Of a stretch of 64,000 bases of DNA, positions 50,001-59,537 are shown in pieces. Position 1 is the stretch's first letter; each line of letters starts with the position of its first letter. The position numbers were made by a program, and so were the translations under genes. Under the pieces are notes generated by a model. It was not told the origin of the DNA and did no database searches. It saw only the letters and a list, made by a program, of their open reading frames with translations. The DNA is from an uncultured Candidatus Saccharibacteria bacterium. GTDB taxonomy: Bacteria > Patescibacteriota > Saccharimonadia > Saccharimonadales > Saccharimonadaceae. The stretch is from contig CAMNPZ010000001.1 in assembly GCA_946548715.1 (NCBI GenBank), positions 1-64,000 of the forward strand, written 5' to 3'.

Positions 50001-53000
50001 CGTCACGTCCGTAGTCTTATACTCATTCGTAAACGTATCTTCATAATCCGACACCATCAAATCAATTTTGCCAGTCTCAGTATTATATGATACTGCCACC
50101 GTTAGTGAAATACCTTCAGCCGTATCTCCGACCGCTTCCACACTTGGCACATCGAATGACTCTGTTACCGTATAAGTGTAAGTATGCCCCACATCTTTAT
50201 TGGTAAACTTAATCCGACCAAAGCCAACTGTTTGGTTTTCCTTATTAGCCGTAATCGTAGTCTCTTTCGGCATTGGCGCGCCCTCGCTACCAGAAATCGT
50301 AAAGTTGAATTCATCCGTACTTCGCCAATCACGTCCCTGCAAGTTCTTCGTAAACTCTAACTCACCTTCCTTACCGCCATAAGTATTATCGCCTTCATAT
50401 ATATTATATATGGTTCGAGAAGCCTTCGAATAAGTCTTCGAAACCAGTCCAAGCGTACCATCACCATTATCTTTAACTTCGAGCGTCACCACGATATCTT
50501 CGTCACCTTCTAATCGCGAGACGCCATCACGGAATAAACTATTGCCATCCTCATCGGTCGTCTTCTCTGTAATTGTGTAAGTATAAGTGCCAGCATCGGT
50601 GATAGTTGGGACAAATTCCGCCGTGTCTCCCGACAGTGTCAGTGGCTTACTTTCTACAGTTTCGCCATTACCAGTCATCACGAAGGTAAACTGATCCGAA
50701 GCAATCCAGAACGGTTCGTATCCGCTCGCGAACGCCTTAAGTGCCAGAATCTTCGCATCATCCGGATCAAGTGGCGTAACAGCATAATCATTAGTAAACT
50801 CTTCTTCATTGTCGCCTTTTTTGATTGTACCAGTCTTCGTAGTTTCGGCACCCTGGTTAAATCCAGGCTTAGCCGCTTCTATGATTTCGTAAGTCCAACC
50901 AGCCGGAATATTCTTGATTTCGCAAGTCTCGTTATGCTTAACGGCCTTACAAGTCTCCGCATCAGTTCGTACTGGATTAGTGTCGCCTGCCTTCTCGTAG
51001 AAGTTCACCGTAAAGCTAAACTCTTTCTCTTGCGCTTTCTGCAGATCACCACTTGTAGCTGTCACGGTTTTCTTAATAATCAAATCACCCGATTCGAGAT
51101 AATTCGTTACCGTAGCCTGTGCACTAGCATTGCCGTATACTTCATTTACACCCTGCTTATTATCACTACCGTCGTACATTACCACTTCGTAATCAATTTG
51201 GTTTCTTGTGTAACCAGCCGGCAAAGTCTCCGTCACTGTATAGGTAGTACCAGTAGGCATATCCTGAATCCTGATTTTCTGGTTCACTTTGATTTTCTCG
51301 GTAATCGTGCCACCAGTATAAGTAGTCTTATCGGTGCGCTCCTTCACTGAGCCATCGGGATTATAAGTGTAAACACGGTAAACACCAGTTTCTTCGCTAA
51401 GATTTATCGTAATTTCATATTCATCCTCAATCGTAGTATCTTCTTTATCGTTATTAATTACGGTTTTACCGACTAGAATACCACCATTTAAGGTATTTTC
51501 AGCCGATAGCTTGGTCAACATTTCTTCGTCGATTTCAGCCGACTTGCCGTCCTCACTAAACACCACATCGTGAATCTTGCCACCCTCACCGATAATCATT
51601 GGGTGATAAAGTCTTTTGGTGATATGATAATGATTTGTACCATCATCAGTTAAGGTATAGCTCTCATCAAAGAGATAGTCGTGGCCTTCTTCAAGTACAA
51701 CATATTCGTCACTGCCAACCGTCACTACTCGACCCAGGTTCCTCAGCTCTTCAGTCTCCGCAGTCAGTTTCTTCATTACACCCGGTGCCACCGCGTAAGT
51801 GTAACTATTCTTCCATTCATCCGCACTAGCGCCCTGCTTATTGAAGACAAAAGTCCTTACTTCTTCATCATCAACTTTAAGCTTTAAAGTAATCTCTTTA
51901 ATATCATCACGCTGACTTGGGTCCATCTCATCTGCCCAAAGTTTCGTCACTTCAAGCTTAGTTTCAGGCAAATCAGTCGGGCCACGTTCCTCGGTAAAAT
52001 CAATCGGCACCGATATTTCCGAATATTCAGTTTCACCAGTATCTTCGTTCTTCGTAGCGGTTCTGAATCTAAACGTCGCTACACTGTTAGTAATAAGCCT
52101 AAAGCTCCCATCCTCTTTTTCGCCCAGACCAAACTTCGCAAGGTCCGACTCGCTACAAGCTTCCCTACCGTCATTTCTAATCGCCGCGATACAATCCATC
52201 GCTTCCTGGCTCGGCCAAACCGTAAAGGTCACCGAAGCTTTCTCACCATTTTTCAAAGTCTTGTGCTCGCCCGGATTCCAATGTACGCTTCCACCTTCAA
52301 ACGTCGCTCCAGTCCAATCGTCTCCCCACGATTCTGGCACGTCATAACGGAAATTCCCAGCCGTACCATCAACTTCTGTCGAAGTCGCCGGCGTGATACC
52401 ATCTTCGATTTGAAGGTCGGCCACCGAAAGACCCATTTTAATCTTATCTACAATCTCCGCAAAGGCCGCATTTAGTGCAGTCTGATCAGTGGCGTCATAA
52501 TATGTACCACCAATATTGCGCATGTTAGTAGCATCACCAAACGCACCAACAGCGTACAGTTCCTTATTATCATCAGCAACAATCAAATCAGCAATTTCCT
52601 TCGCTGCATTGAAATTCCTATGTGGACTCGGGTCAGTTTGACCATTGCCCCAGACCGAACATTGAGTATTCCAATTCTGTCGATGATCACTTCTACAGCC
52701 ATCGCCATCGAAATAACCCGCACCATATTGGCGCTCACGATAGGTTGGATTACCATCAGAAACGAATATAATATAAGTTTTGTCGTTATCGCCAAACGAA
52801 ATATTATTAGCTGTTGTTAATGCAGCTTCCCAGTTTGTGCCACCGTTATCATCCGTAGCATCGACCCATGAACTAAAGGTATCATAATCCGTAGTTGGAG
52901 ATTCGTGTGTCGTGTTGGTTTTTATAAACGTTGAGAAATCAACAAATGACATCTCTACCACATCCTCAAGTCCAGGAGTGTTAGGGTCATTTTGCGAAAG

Positions 53001-53339
53001 AAGTTCGTTGGCTAAACCATTCACGGCAGATTTAGCTACCGCCAAACGTGTACTTTGTCCAGCTGAATCACCCATACTACCAGACGAATCGAACACCACC
53101 ACCACATTTGCCTTGGTCGCATCCGTCTTCTGGCTTGACACGCCCTCAATCTCGAGCGTGATGTCGTAGGTACCATCGTTGTTGGAATGGACCTTTTTTA
53201 GACTTTTTGGAATGTTTTCCTCCTCCGGCACAATTCCAGCCGGTTCATCCGCATAGGTGCTCGCGAAAGTTATTGGCAAGGAACCAAAAACCATCACCAC
53301 CGCCGCGAAAATATTGAAAATTTTTCGCTTTAAGCTCAT
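47043..53339 (-). CDS. Giant surface adhesin: VWA domain plus Cna-B/pilin-like repeats and PETG plus C-terminal TM anchor
   Basis: Signal peptide; VVVVFDSSGSMGDSAG (MIDAS); repeated KVWxDDxDRDGxRP modules; C-terminus EAPETGRATRVVESEGREAVVDNTFVLFVAIVVSTVTLLGATKFAKRK. Confidence 0.9.
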   Translation of the reverse strand: MSLKRKIFNIFAAVVMVFGSLPITFASTYADEPAGIVPEEENIPKSLKKVHSNNDGTYDITLEIEGVSSQKTDATKANVVVVFDSSGSMGDSAGQSTRLAVAKSAVNGLANELLSQNDPNTPGLEDVVEMSFVDFSTFIKTNTTHESPTTDYDTFSSWVDATDDNGGTNWEAALTTANNISFGDNDKTYIIFVSDGNPTYRERQYGAGYFDGDGCRSDHRQNWNTQCSVWGNGQTDPSPHRNFNAAKEIADLIVADDNKELYAVGAFGDATNMRNIGGTYYDATDQTALNAAFAEIVDKIKMGLSVADLQIEDGITPATSTEVDGTAGNFRYDVPESWGDDWTGATFEGGSVHWNPGEHKTLKNGEKASVTFTVWPSQEAMDCIAAIRNDGREACSESDLAKFGLGEKEDGSFRLITNSVATFRFRTATKNEDTGETEYSEISVPIDFTEERGPTDLPETKLEVTKLWADEMDPSQRDDIKEITLKLKVDDEEVRTFVFNKQGASADEWKNSYTYAVAPGVMKKLTAETEELRNLGRVVTVGSDEYVVLEEGHDYLFDESYTLTDDGTNHYHITKRLYHPMIIGEGGKIHDVVFSEDGKSAEIDEEMLTKLSAENTLNGGILVGKTVINNDKEDTTIEDEYEITINLSEETGVYRVYTYNPDGSVKERTDKTTYTGGTITEKIKVNQKIRIQDMPTGTTYTVTETLPAGYTRNQIDYEVVMYDGSDNKQGVNEVYGNASAQATVTNYLESGDLIIKKTVTATSGDLQKAQEKEFSFTVNFYEKAGDTNPVRTDAETCKAVKHNETCEIKNIPAGWTYEIIEAAKPGFNQGAETTKTGTIKKGDNEEEFTNDYAVTPLDPDDAKILALKAFASGYEPFWIASDQFTFVMTGNGETVESKPLTLSGDTAEFVPTITDAGTYTYTITEKTTDEDGNSLFRDGVSRLEGDEDIVVTLEVKDNGDGTLGLVSKTYSKASRTIYNIYEGDNTYGGKEGELEFTKNLQGRDWRSTDEFNFTISGSEGAPMPKETTITANKENQTVGFGRIKFTNKDVGHTYTYTVTESFDVPSVEAVGDTAEGISLTVAVSYNTETGKIDLMVSDYEDTFTNEYKTTDVTAAKVWNDDADRDGLRKNYKGYFVAVKNDEGKFVAYEALALEDKDDYAFSNLPEKNADGETINYEIVEASTCKGSGDAIECTEFTGDDDYTVTVSDGVITNEHEPALYNDDGDLTVQKIWAGEGNELARPDTITVELYGEVTNDAGEKEKWMVGEPVPISAANEWKWTFTGLLKNEGGKEITYSVEESKLGETGFDEGKSIIVMYDGDSLKGQWEKSIDGYEVTNTWTKPTEEIVFEGKAEFGIKKYDGDGKVMEGVVFTIGGDDYTTDANGEIKVTVPVDNEKKEETFEYEISEKSTREGYDLVEGTATVTVSCTSKFASADAEKLVNAYTKTCELSEDGAEAFEWNGETGTVKVVNERSLATSLVIRKETAGISGTALRNNGLKFTVTGPEDFETQEIAFDKFTKVKEGVYEYALTGKIPTGEYKVVESGAEFDGLLTLTVTGENDKAKAVEKAAEAKFTIKNTYEKIRDVHYKVAKVWEDDDDRDGARPEGLGVTLLRNGESYRTTTLAAEDWAYEWTDLPRADEDATEYVYSVVEENVAGYESDGGKMTDGVFTFTNTHEPETKELKFKKVWNVDSEVLPSVAPTFITVELSNDKNDEVQTIRLDGNGYGEWESEAVTVLVYANQGEEITYTVKETGIGEGTLGGANDDTLYVYNGELLEGKWTAENADALTVTNTWTPAEEKIEYEGEKEFVLSKVDDDGDAMEGVVFTINGEEYVTDENGQITVEVPVSADQKEESFKYEIAETDTWYGYDLVEGSATVAVSCASELSKADETTMTNTFVKNCEFAKDGDEEFVWDEANLSMTVTNNRSMAGSLTVVKLFSGIDAEKLQDLTLIVVGPEDFGVDGELTLSFANDCEISDGVAICPVEAEIPVGAYMVVEENAEVDNYTLTSYGDGEVIEVLKYDEAVIEVENQYEIIDPCLEGGCGGEEVPFEAPETGRATRVVESEGREAVVDNTFVLFVAIVVSTVTLLGATKFAKRK

Positions 53340-53372
53340 TTTGTACTCCTTCTTCGCTTACTAATTGCCGCC

Positions 53373-53401
53373 ATTATATCACGCGTGTCAAACAGAGGCA
53401 A
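53373..53401 (-). promoter_or_regulatory. Candidate promoter of the adhesin gene
   Basis: Minus strand TTGCCT-17 bp-TATAAT with extended TGA upstream of the -10. Confidence 0.6.
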
Positions 53402-53486
53402 CGATAAGCGCCATCAGAGTAAGCACAAGGTCAAACAAAAAACTCTTGCAGAACCTGTCATTGTTTATGAAATTTGATATAATAAT

Positions 53487-53585
53487 AACGTAAGCAGTAA
53501 ATTCTGTTTACGTTACGTACTCCTTGTTTAATGGCTTCAAGCAAGGGTATCAGAAAAAGAGACCCACTAAAGGTCTCTTTTTCTT
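53487..53585 (+). ncRNA. Candidate small structured RNA (plus strand)
   Basis: CTGTCA-17-TGATATAAT ending at 53483, hairpins AACGTAAGCAG/CTGTTTACGTT and CCTTGTTT/AAGCAAGG, terminator-like AAAGAGACC/GGTCTCTTTTT. Confidence 0.35.
53554..53585. terminator. Terminator between rpsH and the adhesin gene
   Basis: AAAGAGACC-cactaaa-GGTCTCTTT with A/T tracts on both sides. Confidence 0.7.
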
Positions 53586-53601
53586 GCTTGCTACAATTGT
53601 T

Positions 53602-54003
53602 TTACCAAACTTTCACAAGTATCTCACCGCCCAAGCGATTCTTCTTCGCTTCACGACCAGTCATTAAGCCTTTCGAGGTAGATACAATAATCATACCGCG
53701 ACCAGACTTAATCACGGGTAATTCATCGGCCGAAGAATACACGCGACGACCAGGCTTGGAAACCTTACTAATCTCGTTAATTCGAGCGGTAGCACCTGGC
53801 TCGTTGATAACGACGTGAAGCATTCCACGTGGCTCACCAGCTACAATATCAAATGAAGATACATAGCCGTTCTTCGCCAGCACTTCCACCACCCCAGCCT
53901 TCAACTTAGAAGTCGGGACGAGGATTTCATTCTTGGAAACCTTAATCGCATTACGAATACGCGTAATAAGGTCAGCAATTTGATCTGTAGATTGTAATGA
54001 CAT
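53602..54003 (-). CDS. rpsH: 30S ribosomal protein S8
   Basis: QIADLITRIRNAIKVSKNEILVPTSKLKAGVVEVLAKNGYV. Confidence 0.96.
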   Translation of the reverse strand: MSLQSTDQIADLITRIRNAIKVSKNEILVPTSKLKAGVVEVLAKNGYVSSFDIVAGEPRGMLHVVINEPGATARINEISKVSKPGRRVYSSADELPVIKSGRGMIIVSTSKGLMTGREAKKNRLGGEILVKVW

Positions 54004-54018
54004 ATTCTCTCCTTTCTC

Positions 54019-54288
54019 CTACCAGCTACTCTTAGTTACACCAGGAATCTCGCCTTTACTTGCTTTTTCCCGGAAATTAATACGTGATAAACCAAATCGG
54101 CGCATATAACCGCGTGGACGACCATCCAACATATCGCGGTTTTTCAGCCTTGTTGGCGACGAATTACGTGGCAACTTCTGAAGACCTTCAAGGTCACCAG
54201 CTGCTTTTAGTTCAGCACGCTTCTTAGCGTATTTTTCATACATTTTCTGTCGTTTTGCGTCACGGAGGACTGCAGACTTCTTAGCCAT
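54019..54288 (-). CDS. rpsN: 30S ribosomal protein S14 (long, zinc-free form)
   Basis: [36 protein letters not shown]; no CxxC. Confidence 0.95.
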   Translation of the reverse strand: MAKKSAVLRDAKRQKMYEKYAKKRAELKAAGDLEGLQKLPRNSSPTRLKNRDMLDGRPRGYMRRFGLSRINFREKASKGEIPGVTKSSW

Positions 54289-54289
54289 A

Positions 54290-54922
54290 CTACTTCGCCT
54301 CCTTTACAAACGGCATTCCGAAGAGTTCTAGCAATTTAAGACTTCCTTCCTTTGAGCCATTTTTAATAATAAATGTTACTTCGAGACCATGCAATACCGA
54401 TGCGTCTTCGAAAGTAATCTCTGGGAATACGGTCTGCTCCTTGAGACCAAGGTTGTAATTCCCTTGTGCATCAAATGCCGTGCGCGATACGCCATGAAAA
54501 TCACGTACATGCGGCAAGGCAATATTAATGAGCCTGTCTACAAATTCATACATTTTATCGTTACGAAGAGTCGTGAGATAGCCCACTGGCGCACCCATTC
54601 CTTTTCGAATCTTAAATGTCGCGATTGATTTCTTAGCCAGTCTAGAGGTCGCCTTCTGACCAGTAATCTTCGCAAGTGTTAGCTCAACCGTTTCGGTAAA
54701 GCGCTTATCCTCACGCTTTTTACCTACGCCAGCCGACACTACGACTTTAACGAGCTCTGGTACTTGATTGATATTATCAAGACCAAGTTCTTCTTTCAGT
54801 TTCGCCTTTAGCTCACTATTATATAGAGCTTTCAGGCGTGGTTGTGCCTTCGCGTCAGCCTTTACTGCCTTCTTTGCAGTTTTGGGGGCTTTAGCTTCAG
54901 CAGCCGTTTTCTTTTCCGCCAT
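54290..54922 (-). CDS. rplE: 50S ribosomal protein L5 with Lys/Ala N-terminal extension
   Basis: [14 protein letters not shown]...[29 protein letters not shown]. Confidence 0.95.
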   Translation of the reverse strand: MAEKKTAAEAKAPKTAKKAVKADAKAQPRLKALYNSELKAKLKEELGLDNINQVPELVKVVVSAGVGKKREDKRFTETVELTLAKITGQKATSRLAKKSIATFKIRKGMGAPVGYLTTLRNDKMYEFVDRLINIALPHVRDFHGVSRTAFDAQGNYNLGLKEQTVFPEITFEDASVLHGLEVTFIIKNGSKEGSLKLLELFGMPFVKEAK

Positions 54923-55197
54923 TATTTAGCTCCTTTCTTAAGCTTATTCTTATCGGTAGATTTCTCGAATTTTGCCGCTTCGACCAATTTCAAGTTCGAC
55001 AAATCAATTCCGAGCTGAATGGTTTTCTTGCCACCGGTTGGGTTAAGATACGACTTGCGTAGATGTCGCTCCACTACACCAATACCTTCAAGACAAGCTT
55101 TGCCATTTACGCGATCAATTTTTACGATTTTAGCTTCAGTACCTTTGTGGTTACCGCTAATTACACGTACTTTATCATTTACTTTGAGAGTAGTCAT
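54922..55197 (-). CDS. rplX: 50S ribosomal protein L24
   Basis: KVNDKVRVISGNHKGTEAKIVKID (KOW). Confidence 0.95.
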   Translation of the reverse strand: MTTLKVNDKVRVISGNHKGTEAKIVKIDRVNGKACLEGIGVVERHLRKSYLNPTGGKKTIQLGIDLSNLKLVEAAKFEKSTDKNKLKKGAK

Positions 55198-55198
55198 T

Positions 55199-55567
55199 TT
55201 AGAGTACCTCCGGTGCTAAGCTAATAATCTTTGTAAATCCAGCATCCCTAAGTTCCCGAGGAATCGGGCCAAACACACGCGTTCCCTTGGGAGTCTTGTC
55301 ATCGTTCACAAGTACTGCTGCGTTTTCATCGAAACGAATGGTTGAACCATCCGGACGACGAATCGGCGCAACCGTACGTACAATCACGGCACGTACTACG
55401 GCCTTCTTCTTCACATTACCAGTAGGAGAAGCTTCCTTGACCGAGCAAGTCACGATATCTCCAACCTTGGCATAGCGAGCGCGAGTACCACCGAGTACCC
55501 GGATCACTCCAAGCTCCTTGGCACCAGAGTTATCAGCAACTTTTAATCTTGTTTCCTGTTGTATCAT
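55199..55567 (-). CDS. rplN: 50S ribosomal protein L14
   Basis: [27 protein letters not shown]. Confidence 0.97.
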   Translation of the reverse strand: MIQQETRLKVADNSGAKELGVIRVLGGTRARYAKVGDIVTCSVKEASPTGNVKKKAVVRAVIVRTVAPIRRPDGSTIRFDENAAVLVNDDKTPKGTRVFGPIPRELRDAGFTKIISLAPEVL

Positions 55568-55920
55568 TATTCCTCCCCTTTCTCATCAGCTTCCGCTAGT
55601 TTAGCTTTCGCGATTTCATCTGCACCGACTTTTTCTGGCAATTCAATCTCATTCACATCTTCCTTAAGTTCAACTGTACCATGCGACCGCTCCAATATCT
55701 TTACTAAAGTATAAGCTTTAGTCTTGGAAATTGGCCTGGTCATTGCAATCTCAACCCGATCACCCTTATGGGCCTCGTTCTTTTCATCGTGTGCAGTATA
55801 TTTACGAGTCTTCGAATACTGTTTGCGATAAAGTGGGTGAGTTTCCCGTGAAACGATGGAGACGGTAATGGTCTTATCGCGCTTGTCAGAAGTTACGGTT
55901 CCAACTAGAGTGTGTGCCAT
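55567..55920 (-). CDS. rpsQ: 30S ribosomal protein S17 with acidic tail
   Basis: [44 protein letters not shown]. Confidence 0.95.
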   Translation of the reverse strand: MAHTLVGTVTSDKRDKTITVSIVSRETHPLYRKQYSKTRKYTAHDEKNEAHKGDRVEIAMTRPISKTKAYTLVKILERSHGTVELKEDVNEIELPEKVGADEIAKAKLAEADEKGEE

Positions 55921-55921
55921 C

Positions 55922-56341
55922 TTAAAACTCCTCTTTCTTAATTATTTTACATTTCACCGGCAACTTGTGAGAAGCAAGACGCAGAGCCTCTTTAGCTTGC
56001 TCAGGAGTTACGTCGGCGATTTCAAACATCACCGTACCGGCTTTAACTTTTGCTACATAAAATTGCGGTTCACCTTTACCGGAACCCATCTTTACATCAA
56101 GTGGCTTCTTGGTTACAGGTGTATGTGGGAAAATCCGAATCCAGATTTTACCACCACGCTTAATATAACGGGTAATTGCTTGACGAGCTGCCTCGATTTG
56201 GCGCGAGTTGATGCGCTCATTGTCGAGAGACATCAGACCATAATCGCCAAATGCCACGGTGTTACATCGCGTCGCAATACCTGCATTTTTGCCTTTACGA
56301 ACCTTGCGGTGTGCAAGTTTCTTTGGAATCATAATCGCCAT
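55922..56341 (-). CDS. rplP: 50S ribosomal protein L16
   Basis: [16 protein letters not shown], [40 protein letters not shown]. Confidence 0.96.
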   Translation of the reverse strand: MAIMIPKKLAHRKVRKGKNAGIATRCNTVAFGDYGLMSLDNERINSRQIEAARQAITRYIKRGGKIWIRIFPHTPVTKKPLDVKMGSGKGEPQFYVAKVKAGTVMFEIADVTPEQAKEALRLASHKLPVKCKIIKKEEF

Positions 56342-56342
56342 A

Positions 56343-56969
56343 TTACTTTTCCCCCTTATAAATCCAAACTTTAACGCCTACGATGCCAGCAATTGTTGGT
56401 GCGTGATGACAGTAAAAGTCAATATCCGCACGCAAAGTGTGTAGCGGCACCGAACCTTCGATGAACTTCTCACGGCGGCTCATTTCAGCACCGTTAAGAC
56501 GTCCAGCAACCTCGATACGTACACCTTTAGCACCAGCATTCATAGTTGATTGCAAAGCCATCTTTACGGCTCGGCGGAAGTTCATCCGCTTACCAAGCTG
56601 GAATCCAATGTTCTCTGCTACCAATTTAGCGTTTAGTTCTGGTTTCTTAACTTCTTCTACATTTATCCGAATCGGACCATCGATAATCTTCTCGAGACCC
56701 TTCTTTAATTCATTGATGCCTGCACCCTGCTTACCGATTACTGTACCAGCCTTTGCTGTCAAAATCGTAATCGTAGTCAGATTAGCGGAGCGTTCAATGT
56801 TGATTCGCGCAATCGTCGGACGCGATTTATACCGATTCTCGATATATTCGCGAATCTTTACGTCTTCCACTAGCCAGTGACGAAAATCCGCCTTCCTTGT
56901 GAACCACTTCGAAGACCAATCTTTGCTGACCTGGAGACGGTAAGAGATGGGATTAACCTTCTGACCCAT
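56343..56969 (-). CDS. rpsC: 30S ribosomal protein S3
   Basis: MGQKVNPISYRLQVSKDWSSKWF, KH domain, MSRREKFIEGSVPLHTLRADIDF. Confidence 0.96.
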   Translation of the reverse strand: MGQKVNPISYRLQVSKDWSSKWFTRKADFRHWLVEDVKIREYIENRYKSRPTIARINIERSANLTTITILTAKAGTVIGKQGAGINELKKGLEKIIDGPIRINVEEVKKPELNAKLVAENIGFQLGKRMNFRRAVKMALQSTMNAGAKGVRIEVAGRLNGAEMSRREKFIEGSVPLHTLRADIDFYCHHAPTIAGIVGVKVWIYKGEK

Positions 56970-56970
56970 A

Positions 56971-57399
56971 TTACTTCTTCTCCTTCTTCGCTTCTGCCTT
57001 AGCTTCAGACTTCACAGTCTTCTCAGCCTTCTCGGCAGTCTTTTTAACTTTCTCTTCGCCTGCGACCTCAACAAATATGTTGGACGAAATCTTCTCATAA
57101 GGCAAAGCACGACCGCGCGATGCCGGAACATATCGACGCATTCTAGTTCCGCTCGTTACAAAAATACGTGCAATCCGAACGGTCTTAGGATCAATCGATA
57201 CCTTAGAATTATTCAATAAATTCGCATTAGCAGACTCTACTGCCTTCAAAACTGCTCTAGCAGCCCGACGTGGCGTATTTTCCAAAATCACTACAGCATC
57301 TGCTACGTAGCGATCACGCACCAAGCTTGCTACTACATTAGTCTTCCTTGGCTGAGAATCAATACCTTTCGCATAAGCGTGTGCAAAGTAAGTAGTCAT
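56971..57399 (-). CDS. rplV: 50S ribosomal protein L22 with Lys/Ala/Glu tail
   Basis: TNVVASLVRDRYVADAVVILENTPRRAARAVLKAVESA. Confidence 0.94.
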   Translation of the reverse strand: MTTYFAHAYAKGIDSQPRKTNVVASLVRDRYVADAVVILENTPRRAARAVLKAVESANANLLNNSKVSIDPKTVRIARIFVTSGTRMRRYVPASRGRALPYEKISSNIFVEVAGEEKVKKTAEKAEKTVKSEAKAEAKKEKK

Positions 57400-57401
57400 A
57401 A

Positions 57402-57695
57402 CTAGTTACCTCCCTTCGCTGCGGCAGCCTCTGCTGCCTTCTTACCACCATGACGCTTAAACTTACGAGTTGGCGCAAATTCACCAAGCTTATGACCGAC
57501 CATGTTCTCCGAGATAAACACAGGCACATGTACCTTGCCATTATGAACGGCAATCGTCCGCCCCACCATCTCTGGTGAAATCGTAGATTGGCGCGCCCAA
57601 GTCTTAATCACGGTGCGATCTTCACTGGAAAGTGCGGCCACCTTTTTCGCGAGTTTGTAGTCCACGAATGGACCTTTCTTCATACTCCTCGACAT
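57402..57695 (-). CDS. rpsS: 30S ribosomal protein S19
   Basis: [18 protein letters not shown]...[34 protein letters not shown]. Confidence 0.97.
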   Translation of the reverse strand: MSRSMKKGPFVDYKLAKKVAALSSEDRTVIKTWARQSTISPEMVGRTIAVHNGKVHVPVFISENMVGHKLGEFAPTRKFKRHGGKKAAEAAAAKGGN

Positions 57696-58531
57696 TATTT
57701 CCTCTTTCCTTCGTGGCGACTGCGCACGATCATTTTATTAGTTTTCTTATTGTGACGGGTGCGGTAGCCCAGAGTCAACTGACCCCATGGCGTACGAGGC
57801 GCCTTACCAGAACCGTGACGACCACCGTCACCACCACCGTGTGGGTGATCCGTTGCGTTCATTACGACACCACGCACCGTTGGGCGAATACCCTTACGGC
57901 GACGACGTCCAGCCGCACCGATTTTCACATTCTGATGCTGCACATTGGATACGGTACCAATCGACGCTTCACAATCTACCAATACTTTCCGCACTTCGCC
58001 GGATGGCATCTTCAAGGTGGCGTAGCCATCTTCCTTAGCCATCAACTGAGCTTGAGCACCTGCCGCACGCACCATCTGTGCGCCACGACCCGGAGTTAAC
58101 TCTACTGCATACACGAAAGTACCAACTGGGATATTCTCAAGTGGCATCCGGCTTGAATCTTCAACGTCAATCTCTTTACCAGTCTTAAAGGTTGTACCTT
58201 TTGCCATCTTGGTATCAGCGAGCACATAATAATATGTACCGTTTTCATCTTTCACGCGCGCAATCCGAGCTGAACGATTTGGATCGTATTCAATCTCTTC
58301 TACTGTAAAAGTCAAATTCTCTGGTAACTTATATGTTACGATACGATAGTGTCGCTTGACACCACCACCACGATGCCGCACCGTAATGCGACCTTGGTTA
58401 TTCTTACCAGCCTGTTGCTTCTTGGCACGAGTCAAAGACTTCAAAGGTTTCTTTGTGGTAATCTGATCGAAATCCTGTGTCGTCTTCTGCCTCTGCGCCG
58501 GTGTCATCGGCCGATATGCTTTAATTGCCAT
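57695..58531 (-). CDS. rplB: 50S ribosomal protein L2
   Basis: [17 protein letters not shown]...[17 protein letters not shown]. Confidence 0.97.
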   Translation of the reverse strand: MAIKAYRPMTPAQRQKTTQDFDQITTKKPLKSLTRAKKQQAGKNNQGRITVRHRGGGVKRHYRIVTYKLPENLTFTVEEIEYDPNRSARIARVKDENGTYYYVLADTKMAKGTTFKTGKEIDVEDSSRMPLENIPVGTFVYAVELTPGRGAQMVRAAGAQAQLMAKEDGYATLKMPSGEVRKVLVDCEASIGTVSNVQHQNVKIGAAGRRRRKGIRPTVRGVVMNATDHPHGGGDGGRHGSGKAPRTPWGQLTLGYRTRHNKKTNKMIVRSRHEGKRK

Positions 58532-58935
58532 TATTTATTCTCCTTCCCTGCATTCTTGTCCGCCTTTTTAGCAGCTTTCTCTGCTTTCTTGGCTTCCTTT
58601 GCGCTGGTTTCACTTTCAGGCTCATCGAAAACTCTAATCGAATTGCCTTGCTTTAATCTTACGTATGCAAATTTCTTATCTTGGCGATGCGTAATCCCAG
58701 GATAAGCGTGCTTGCCCTTGCTAAATTTAGTCTTCTTACCGTTACGGATCAAAGTCCTTACATCGGTAACAGTCACATTGAACTCTTTTTCGACCATCCG
58801 AGCGATTTCCTGCTTACCCATAGATTTCTTCACTGGGAAAACATAAATCCGGTTGGTTTGCTCAAGATAGCTCTTCTCGGTAGCCCTTGGCTCTAAGAGA
58901 TGAAGCTGGATGTTCGTATTATCTTCTTTTGTCAT
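58531..58935 (-). CDS. rplW: 50S ribosomal protein L23 with Lys/Ala tail
   Basis: ATEKSYLEQTNRIYVFPVKKSMGKQEIARMVEKEFNVTVTDVRTL. Confidence 0.95.
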   Translation of the reverse strand: MTKEDNTNIQLHLLEPRATEKSYLEQTNRIYVFPVKKSMGKQEIARMVEKEFNVTVTDVRTLIRNGKKTKFSKGKHAYPGITHRQDKKFAYVRLKQGNSIRVFDEPESETSAKEAKKAEKAAKKADKNAGKENK

Positions 58936-58936
58936 C

Positions 58937-59536
58937 TTACTTCTCCTCTCCTATTAACCATGCCGTAGTAGATTTCAGAGCAGCCTCTGAGAATACAATC
59001 GCATCTGCGTTCATAATGTCAAAGACATTAAGATATGTAGCACGAACTAATTTGACGTTTGGTAGATTATTAGTCGAGCGTAGTACCTCTGGAGTCTTCT
59101 CGTTCGCTACGGCAAGCACATTCTTGCCTTCAAGCTTCAAATCCTTTAGTACTTTTACTGCGGATTTTGTCTTACCGTCTAGTTTTACGTCTTTGTCTAG
59201 TACGACGATAGCTTTTTCGGCATTTTTCATCGACAAAGCCTGACGCACTGCGAGCAACTTAGAACCTTTCGATAACTTCTTCGTGAAGTTCTCATTTCCG
59301 GTACGACCGAACGCTACACCACCATGTCGCCAAATCGGGTTACGCGTCGAACCAAATCGAGCCCGACCAGTGCCTTTCTGCTTCCATGGTTTCTTGCCAC
59401 CACCACGCACCTCACCACGCTTCAAAGTCTTTGCGTGCGAAGAACGCGAATTAGCAAGATACGTATCGTAAGCGAGTTTCACGAGCTCGTGATTCTCTAC
59501 AGAGAGTCCAAATACATCTTTATTCAAAGTAGCCAT
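58937..59536 (-). CDS. rplD: 50S ribosomal protein L4
   Basis: GEVRGGGKKPWKQKGTGRARFGSTRNPIWRHGGVAFG. Confidence 0.96.
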   Translation of the reverse strand: MATLNKDVFGLSVENHELVKLAYDTYLANSRSSHAKTLKRGEVRGGGKKPWKQKGTGRARFGSTRNPIWRHGGVAFGRTGNENFTKKLSKGSKLLAVRQALSMKNAEKAIVVLDKDVKLDGKTKSAVKVLKDLKLEGKNVLAVANEKTPEVLRSTNNLPNVKLVRATYLNVFDIMNADAIVFSEAALKSTTAWLIGEEK

Positions 59537-59537
59537 A

